Positions 57,201 to 64,000 of a stretch of DNA of 64,000 bases are shown piece after piece. The DNA lies in NCBI GenBank assembly GCA_963921825.1, contig OY997588.1, positions 64,500,617 to 64,564,616 on the forward strand. The letters run 5' to 3'. This DNA is from Erodium maritimum (Eukaryota > Streptophyta > Magnoliopsida > Geraniales > Geraniaceae). The position numbers and the translations under genes are program-made. Under the pieces are notes generated by a model that was not told where the DNA came from, searched no databases, and saw only the letters and a list, made by a program, of their open reading frames with translations. Position 1 is the stretch's first letter; each line of letters starts with the position of its first letter.

Positions 57201-58321
57201 GGTGGTATCCAATACAAACCCTCCTTATCGTGCAAACTACGAACCAATTAGAGTCGTCGGATTCGTGAGATCTTAAGGATTTGGATTCTACCTATGCGCG
57301 ATGGAAATTTTGTAAATAACACAAACTTTTCTGCACGTCTGACCGCACAATAGCATGCATTGACCACGCCAACAACGCACAAGGTACCAACACTCTTGTA
57401 TGCAAGGTATTATCACTTGTGTATGTAAGGTACCAGTACCATTACATGTAAGACACCAACACTTTATATATATATATATATATATACCATAAACCCTAAA
57501 CCCTATATATATATATAATGTTGTAACCTCGTGTCAATATTACAATTTATGTGTTTTGATGATAAAAAATATCACATTCTTATACAAGATCAAAGAAGTC
57601 TTTCATATGTTTATATTCCTAAAAAAAACATACTTTATAGAATTTCTTTTGATACATAAAAACGTCAATTTTGGCTGCATTTGAGGTAACTTTAAATATC
57701 ATATCAAATTTAGGTTTATTTAGTGTTCGAGAAAACCCTACGAGACTTATTTTCAATGCAATATTTGTTTTTTCCACTTACATACTCCATCAAAGAGTAA
57801 TTCACGGAAAAGTAAGAAGACATCAAATCTGGAATTTTTTTTAGGTAAAACAGATTTTATGGATTATATTTATTGAATAAAATGAAATTATCTACAGATA
57901 TTAATTGGCTTACCCTATACCATTGGACATATACTTAAGTCTACTTTTTAACCCAACTGACTTTGTCTTATTTGGCCTCTTTTGGAAAGAGTTATAGTCA
58001 TTTTAACTAGCAAAAGGTTAAAGCTAAAAAATTATACTAGCATTTTGTACAAGGGTACCTGCACTTTGTCATGTAAGCTAACGGAAGTTTGCTATGCAAG
58101 GTATAAACATTTTGTTAAGTAGGGTACTAGAACTTGTGCGCTACACTCGTGGTCACCACGCGCAATAGTAGCATTCAAAAGCGTGGTAAAATTCGCGTTA
58201 TTTACAAAATTGTCACCTCATGCTAGAAACATTTGGGCCTTTGATCTAGTGAATCCGACTGTGGTAATTGGTTTTTAGTTTGCACGATAAAGTGCGATTT
58301 ATATTTCATACCAATCCTCTC
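57201..58321. mobile_element. Foldback element F2, 1.1 kb
   Basis: The left end (GGTGGTATCCAATACAAACC, CTTATCGTGCAAACTACGAA) and the inverted right end (GATTGGTATGAAATATAAAT, TTTATCGTGCAAACTAAAAA) are related to F1. It is flanked by TATATAT on both sides. Subterminal regions are also symmetrical. An AT-rich block at about 57465-58015, including a (TA)n tract and a CCCTAAACCCTA string, looks inserted in the middle. No coding frame. Confidence 0.6.
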
Positions 58322-58415
58322 TATATATGATTTATTTCTTAAACAAGATGAATTTTTAATTTTTATTTATCAGGTTTTGATTTAAAACACATGTTGAAAA
58401 CTTGAATTTTACATA

Positions 58416-58418
<3 letters not shown>

Positions 58419-58483
<65 letters not shown>
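58419..58483. repeat. (TA)n microsatellite, about 32 repeats
   Basis: An uninterrupted AT dinucleotide tract directly before the left end of F3. Confidence 0.95.
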
Positions 58484-58485
<2 letters not shown>

Positions 58486-58912
58486 ACTGGTATCAGGTAC
58501 AAACAGACCCTTATTGTGCAAACTGCGAACGCACGAGAGCCATATGATTCGCCCAAAGTGACGTCACCAGAGCGCCCCAGATGCTGACACGTGGGCGCGC
58601 GCTGCTGGTGCTGACACGTGGGCGTGCGCACTGCTGGTGCTGACACGTGGGCGTGCGCACAGTGCTGATAGTTTACATAGCACGGTGCTGATAGTTTACA
58701 TTTGTACTAAACTATCAGCACCGTGCTATGTAAACTATCAGCACTCGCGCTTCGCGCGTGGTCAACACGCGCTACTGTGCGGGCAGAGGCGCGCGCAAAG
58801 TGGCCACGTGACAGCATCGCGCGCGCTCTACTGACGTCACTTTGACCGCTTCCTGTCGCTCTCGTGCGTTCGTAGTTTGCACAATAAGAGGCGTTTGTAC
58901 TGGATAGCTACC
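58484..58912. mobile_element. Foldback element F3, near-complete palindrome
   Basis: The left end (GGACTGGTATCAGGTACAAA, CTTATTGTGCAAACTGCGAA) and the inverted right end (GGTAGCTATCCAGTACAAAC, CTTATTGTGCAAACTACGAA) lie at the two ends of a palindrome of about 430 bp. Its centre near 58706 has inverted GCTGATAGTTTACAT words. GC-rich arms contain repeated GCTGACACGTGG. No coding frame. Confidence 0.7.
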
Positions 58913-58915
58913 CCC

Positions 58916-58917
<2 letters not shown>

Positions 58918-58951
<34 letters not shown>
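58918..58951. repeat. (CA)n microsatellite
   Basis: A CA dinucleotide tract followed by TATATA, separating F3 from F4. Confidence 0.95.
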
Positions 58952-58958
<7 letters not shown>

Positions 58959-59325
58959 GGGTAGCTATCCAGTAAAAACCATCCTTATTGTGCAAACTAC
59001 GAACCAATCTAAGCCACAGGATGCGGTCAAAGTGACGTCAGCAGAGCGCGCGCGATGCTGACACGTGGCCGCTTCTCGCGCGCCTCTGCCCGCGCGCGTG
59101 AGCATGTTGACCACGCGCGCGCACAATGCTCATAGTTTGGGCGCACAGTGCTGATAGTTTAGCACAATGCCAAACTATTAGCACTCTGCGCCCAAACTAT
59201 TAGCACTATGCGCGCCACGTGTCAGCACTGTACGCGCGCACCAGCAGCGCACGCGCCCACGTGTCAGCACCTGGTGAGTTCGTAGTTTGCACAATAAGGG
59301 GTGGTTTGTACCTGATACCAACCCT
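58959..59325. mobile_element. Foldback element F4, near-complete palindrome
   Basis: The left end (GGGTAGCTATCCAGTAAAAA, CTTATTGTGCAAACTACGAA) matches the inverted right end of F3. The inverted right end (GGGTTGGTATCAGGTACAAA, CTTATTGTGCAAACTACGAA) matches the left end of F3. TATATA lies on both sides. The centre has inverted AAACTATNAGCAC words. No coding frame. Confidence 0.7.
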
Positions 59326-59336
59326 GTATATATATA

Positions 59337-60618
59337 GGGAAGCTTTCACGTGCAAACCCCTCTTAAAATGTGAACCTGCGAACTCAACAACATGACACGT
59401 GTCGCGCTTGGAAATGCTCATCTTTTTTCACACCAAGTTTATTAATTTAATTTTTCCCACTTCGTTTCAACTTCGATTTAATTTGTTTTGCGCCAATATT
59501 TTTCTTTTTCCAAGAGGTTTCTAACAAGTAGTGGATTGCATATATTTTGATGTGATGTGTTTTTTGATACGTGTGTGGATATGTGGACATAAGTGCGAAA
59601 AGTGTGATGTGGTTTGCAAATATAGGGTTTGTGGTTTGAGAATATAGTATATGTGGTTTGAGAATATAGTATATGTGGTTTGCGAATATGACATATATGA
59701 TTTGCGAATATAGTATATGTGGTTTGAGAATATAGTATATGTGGTTTGAGAATATAGTATATGTGGTTTGCGAATATGACATATATGGTTTGCGAAAAGT
59801 GTGATGTGGTTTGAGAATATGATATATTCGCAAACCACATCCCTTATATCCTCAAACCACTTCACTTATGCTCTCAAACGACATTCATCATATCCTCAAA
59901 CTCATATCACTCATATTCTCAACTCATGTGTCTCATATTCTCAACACACTTCACTTACAATCTCAAACAACACACCTCATATTCTCAAACCAACTTACCT
60001 CATATTCTCAAACCATATCTCTCATATTCTCAACTCGTATCACCATATTCTCAAACCACAACCCCTATATTTGTAAACCACACCACAATTTTCTCAAACC
60101 ACAACCCCCTATATTTGCAAACCACACCACACTTTTCTCAAACAATATATACCATATTCTCAAACCATGTCACTGTTATTTGCAAACCATATATGTCATA
60201 TTCGCAAACCACATATATTATATTCTCAAACCACATCACACTTTTCGCAAATCATATATGTCATATTCGCAAACCACATATACTATATTCTCAAACCACA
60301 TATACTATATTCTCAAACCACAAACCCTATATTTGCACACCACATCACACTTTTCGCACTTATGTCCACATATCCACACACGTATCAAAAAACACATCAA
60401 AATATATGCAATCCACTACTTGTTAGAAAGCTCTTGAAAAAAATAAGAATATTGGCGCAAGAAAAAATGAAATCGGAGTTGAAACGAAACGGGAAAAATT
60501 GAATTAATAAACTTGAATATAACAAAAAAGGGGCATTTTCTGAGCGCGACACATGACTCAATCTGGTTGAGTTCGCAGGTTCACACCATAATTCATGGTT
60601 CGCACCTGATTGCTCTCC
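59337..60618. mobile_element. Foldback element F5 with ~480-bp arms and 22-bp repeats
   Basis: The left arm (59337 to about 59820) and right arm (about 60130 to 60618, inverted) match along almost their whole length, sharing GTGTGAACCTGCGAACTCAA-type, TTTCTAACAAGTAGTGGATT and GTGTGGATATGTGGACATAA blocks. Arrays of a 22-bp unit (ATATGTGGTTTGAGAATATAGT and variants) fill the inner arm parts and the centre. TATATA-type DNA lies on both sides. All three minus frames are open through the array because the unit lacks stops; I do not regard them as genes. Confidence 0.8.
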
Positions 60619-60629
60619 TATATATTGAA

Positions 60630-60936
60630 TAACAAGTTACATTAGTGAACCAGGTTTTATAGTGTCAACCTGCGAACTTACGAATTCAGTATATACGGTT
60701 TGAGAAAATAACATTCTCGGTTTGAGGTAAATATTCTTATACAAAAAATATCTCAAATCGGGAACAATATTTTCTCAAACTATATTTTTTTCAAACGAAA
60801 ATACTGTTTTCTCAAACTATTTTTTTTCTCAAACTGGGATGATGTTTTTCTCAAACCATACTCGCGATTTTCTTAAACCAGATTTGGGGTGCGTAGGTTC
60901 GCGCCGTAAAGAAGGTTCACACCTGATTATCCCCTT
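60630..60936. mobile_element. Foldback element F6, about 0.3 kb
   Basis: The left part (GAACCAGGTTTTATAGTGTC, AACCTGCGAAC) and inverted right end (GGGGATAATCAGGTGTGAAC, GCGCGAACCTACGCACC) are related to F5 ends. The interior repeats TTTTCTCAAACC-like words. TATATATA follows at the right. The left boundary is approximate. Confidence 0.5.
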
Positions 60937-62433
60937 ATATATATACACATAATCACACATTACATATATATTATTGTGTTACTTGTTATTCAATTTTTAG
61001 ACCTTTCGATCAATTTGATCCTAGGATCCTGAAACCAACAGAATATAGCCATAATTAATCCAAAATTTAATTTATTTTAGTAATTTGGCAACTCATAAGG
61101 ACAAAACAATAATTATAGAGTTCTGTTAGGGTTGAGAGCTTTCAACCCTAGCCGTCGTACCATCTTCCATGAAACCACCACAGTGCACGCCTTCAACCAC
61201 CACGAAATCGATCGTGTGTCTCCTCTTCTCTCTATTCCTAGTACTGTTCTCCTCTGTGCATCCACAATCCTGCAGTGTTGTACCGGAAGAATGGCGTATC
61301 GGCGATAGACCGCAACTCCTTGTTGCAGTGATGTTCTCCTCTACATATCAGAAGGATGGTGCATAGGCGACAATTCATGACTCCTTGTTGCAGTGATGCT
61401 CACATTCTCCGTGTTAGCCTCCCACGCCTCGAGCGGGGACACGACCAACTCTATAATCGAGAAAAATCAGACGAATCAGGCGAGGACTGCTATGTAGCCT
61501 CACCAAGCCCCACGAGTAAACGTGGATTAATGAATTTTTACCGGGGGGATCCTTGAATCATACCTCTCTTCTCGTCCAAACTATCGAGTTCAAGTTCGGT
61601 CGCCCACCTTACGACGAAAAGAGTCCTTGAAAAGCAGGGATCAAGTAGCGTTTAGACACTACTTTGAGTGTTCCTTGGTATTTTGTACTTTTTAGTTTAA
61701 GCTCTATTCATTTTTTATGTTTTTAACATCGTTTCCTATTGTAAGGTTAACGATAATTATATCCTAGAATTTGTTAGACAAAGACCTTCTGGGGCTTTAA
61801 CCATTATACTGGCTTTTTTTTATTATAATCTAATATATCCGCATCTTTCGTTAAAAAAACAATTGTATAATAAAAAATACATCAGTCATTTACATTTTTT
61901 ACCCTAACCCTACTTCACATTCACTTTATCTATCTTGTTCTCAATCCTCTCTCACACACACTACCCCCCCGCCCCCCCCCCCCCCCCCCCCCCCCCACCC
62001 CCCACCCCCATGGAGATCACCGGTGCACAAAAGGAATTGCATACTTGCTCGAACTGCCACAAGGCTTCTTCGTCGGTTGTAGTGGAACGTGGACGAACTT
62101 TCAGTTCTCCCCGTGGAAAACCTGTTGTCGTGAAGCCTCGTCGTGACCTCGGATTTGTCTTTCTCCAATGATATGATCAAGCTTCTCTTTATTGATTAAG
62201 GAATTTAATTACATAACATCGGTCCTAGCTCCCAAGCTCTGAACCCGAGTGATCCTCTCTCTCACGCTATAGAAATATTTGATACCCCTCTCACTACACG
62301 ATTTCCTTATTTATACCCTTTGACTCGACTCTGACTAGACTTTAACAACCAGCCAGGTGGCCTAAAAAAATCGGTGGACCTAAAACCGTTGTAACAAACT
62401 TGGGCCCGTGCGGATGTTCTAGAAGCTTGCGGT
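60937..62433. other. Mixed low-information region
   Basis: 61140-61860 may be an internally deleted LINE: it starts with a gene-like leader and a 65-codon frame (61169-61366, with a hydrophobic stretch at residues 14-29) and ends in GTTAAAAAAAC. 61964-62009 is a C-rich run. 62010-62171 holds a 53-codon frame (MEITGAQKELHTCSNCHKAS) of unknown meaning. On the minus strand 62430-62180 has a TATA-like GTATAAATAAGG and a downstream AATAAAG, which resembles a copia LTR, but I found no ends. Confidence 0.35.
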
Positions 62434-64000
62434 TGTAAGAACCACTCCCAGTCAACGCAGTCAAATCTGCGAAAAACAGGAAAATTTAAAAATTTTAAGC
62501 AGACACTTAATTAAACCTAAGATTGACCCCGAGGGTTATACCGTACTTAAGTTGACCCCGATATCGACCAAAGTGAGTTTCGGGGGACTCAGGGCAACTT
62601 TCTGACCAATTTGGGAAATGTTGACTTTTTGCTGGAAAAGTCAACTGAGCGACGTTTTGGTCCATTCGAGGACCGTTTTGGATCCAAAAAGCTTAGCCGT
62701 CATCGCAGCAGTCTTAGTTGAGCCGTTTCCTTGTAGCCCGTCAAGTTTCGTAATTTCTTGGAAAAAGTGCCCATTCGGGGCCCGAAACGTCCGAATTTCG
62801 CGAATCTGATTAGAAATTACCTAGAAAATATTTTCCAAAAGGTGTGGTACCCACTTGACACATGTCTCCAATGTGGTGGTGTTAGGTTTATTGGACAAGA
62901 CACGAGAAGACTACTTTTAGTGTTAGTTTTGTAATTAAGTATTAGTTTGATTTTTAAAAACAAAACAAAAGGGAAAGGAATTGGATGGTTCGGTCATTTC
63001 AATCAACAAAGAGAAAAAGGGGTGTTTTTAGAGAGAGAAAAGAAGAGAGAAGGAAGAGAGAAAAAGAGAAGAGGTTGGGGAAGTTGTGATGTTTCTCGTT
63101 CATCCAACACTTGGATCGTCTCAAAGCTAGGAGAACCGAACTCCCCTCGACATTCTCTACGGTGAGCAACTATCCGATCTTCGTTTTGGTTAATTTCAAA
63201 AGTTAGGGTTTGGTTAAAATGAGTAGTTTATGGTGGAAATGAGGTGTGGGGATTGTTGGAGACGATTTGGAGACATTTTGGGAGTGAAGAGGGACGTTTT
63301 CCGGTGACTGGGAGCTCGGGGGGAGCTCCGGCCACCATGTGGGGTGGCTGGACGGAGCTAGGGCCGGCCACCACCATGGTGGGACGAGCCCATTTGAGCC
63401 CTAGCCACCCACGGCCAAGTTGGGCCGGGTGGGGCCCACGTGCTTGGGTTTTAGGGTTTCGTGTTCGGGTGGTTTAGAACGTTCCCCGGGTCATTAATCT
63501 ACAACCGGATCGAAATTTGGATTTAAATTGTGAAAGTTGTAATTGACGGGTTTAGAAACTTTAAACGCTAATTAAATGACTCAAAAGTCGGAATTCGATT
63601 CCGTCGAGTGCCTAGGAACCCTTGAATTATTCTAAGACCGTAGAAACGAAAACGGGAATTTTCGGAGCCCCGGAAGGGCGTTTTCAAAACCCGGGCAGAT
63701 TCGCCATGTCGGGCGAATCGGGCCTTTCCGGGTCCAATATCGAAAATGTCGAGTAATTGGGGAGTTTGGGAGTGATCGACATCGTCGGGGTTACTTTTGG
63801 GCGTCAGGTTTATTAAAATTCAGTTTATGCCTGCAAGCTTAAAAGCGTTTAAAATTGTGTTCTTTTAGATCGTGCTGCGGACAGAAGAAAGGGAAAGCTA
63901 GGCGAGTGACCGAGATCACGCCGGAGCTTATTTGTGCGCTTTTGGAGAAAGCATACGAGGTAGGGAAAAGTAGCTGGATCTCGGCCCTGACTAGGGAAAG
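62434..64000 (+). repeat. Diverged LTR related to the gypsy LTR, cut by window end
   Basis: It starts TGTAAGAACCACTCCCAGTC and follows the order of the 41451 LTR (AAAACAGGAAAATTTAAAAA, GAGCGACGTTTTGGTCCATT, GGGCCCGAAACGTCCG, CAGATTCGCCATGTCGGGCG) with many substitutions and indels, ending at the homologue of about 43010. It is a member of a related family, not a copy of the young element. Whether it is a solo LTR or the left LTR of an element cannot be told from this window. Confidence 0.9.

Noticed and set aside
57486..57505. CCCTAAACCCTA telomere-like string
   Set aside because: Less than two repeat units inside AT-rich DNA; too short to be an interstitial telomere array.
58637..59421. Short frames in F3 and F4
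   Set aside because: They read through palindrome arms, differ between the mirror copies and have no domains.
59447..60502. Several overlapping frames of 110-190 codons in F5, rich in YSQTTYTIFSNHI-like strings
   Set aside because: All frames are open because a 22-bp unit without stops is repeated; composition is low-complexity and the strands mirror each other. Not genes.
1..64000. tRNA, rRNA, CRISPR arrays or bacterial operons
   Set aside because: Nothing with the required structure was seen; tRNA-like strings are only retrotransposon primer sites.

Overview
The window is nuclear DNA of a flowering plant, probably a eudicot; I cannot name the species. The grounds are a typical plant zinc-finger homeodomain (ZHD) gene, plant L1-type LINEs, Ty1/copia and Ty3/gypsy (chromovirus) LTR retrotransposons, and many PIF/Harbinger DNA transposons with TAA target duplications. 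I see no bacterial operons, rRNA, tRNA or CRISPR. Only one convincing host gene is present, the intronless ZHD gene at 7142-7918 (minus strand). Nearly everything else is mobile DNA in several nested layers.

Layout. 1-5489: 5' part of a decayed copia element (minus strand; LTR 3803-5489). 5504-6644 and 6666-6939: a truncated Harbinger copy and a MITE. 7142-7918: ZHD gene. 8369-10709: LINE fragment with an inverted 5' part, the pattern left by twin priming. 11632-13285: solo LTR of the copia family seen at 3803, with an exact 5-bp duplication. 14571-21564: full-length but broken LINE. 21868-25335: Harbinger-like DNA carrying a short non-coding TRIM-like LTR element (23523-24744). 25440-25830: orphan RNase H piece. 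27525-31111: decayed Harbinger copy (minus). 32389-38905: nearly complete copia element (minus) inserted into an older open frame, with an unusual primer-binding site. 40876-53928: Harbinger copy (minus) split by an 11.2-kb, almost pristine Ty3/gypsy chromovirus (41451-52689). 54784-56040: unrecognised decayed coding DNA. 56651-60936: a row of six inverted-repeat (foldback) elements next to TA-rich tracts. 62434-64000: start of a diverged LTR related to that of the gypsy element, cut off by the window end.

How the parts work together. The gypsy element encodes all functions for its own copying: Gag, protease, reverse transcriptase, RNase H, DD35E integrase and a chromodomain-like tail. Its two 2872-bp LTRs differ at only four positions by eye, so it looks recently and possibly still active. 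The other elements carry stops, frameshifts or lost catalytic residues and look dead. The observations most worth following are the self-complementary primer site of the copia element at 32389-38905, the foldback cluster at 56.6-60.9 kb, and the intact chromovirus.
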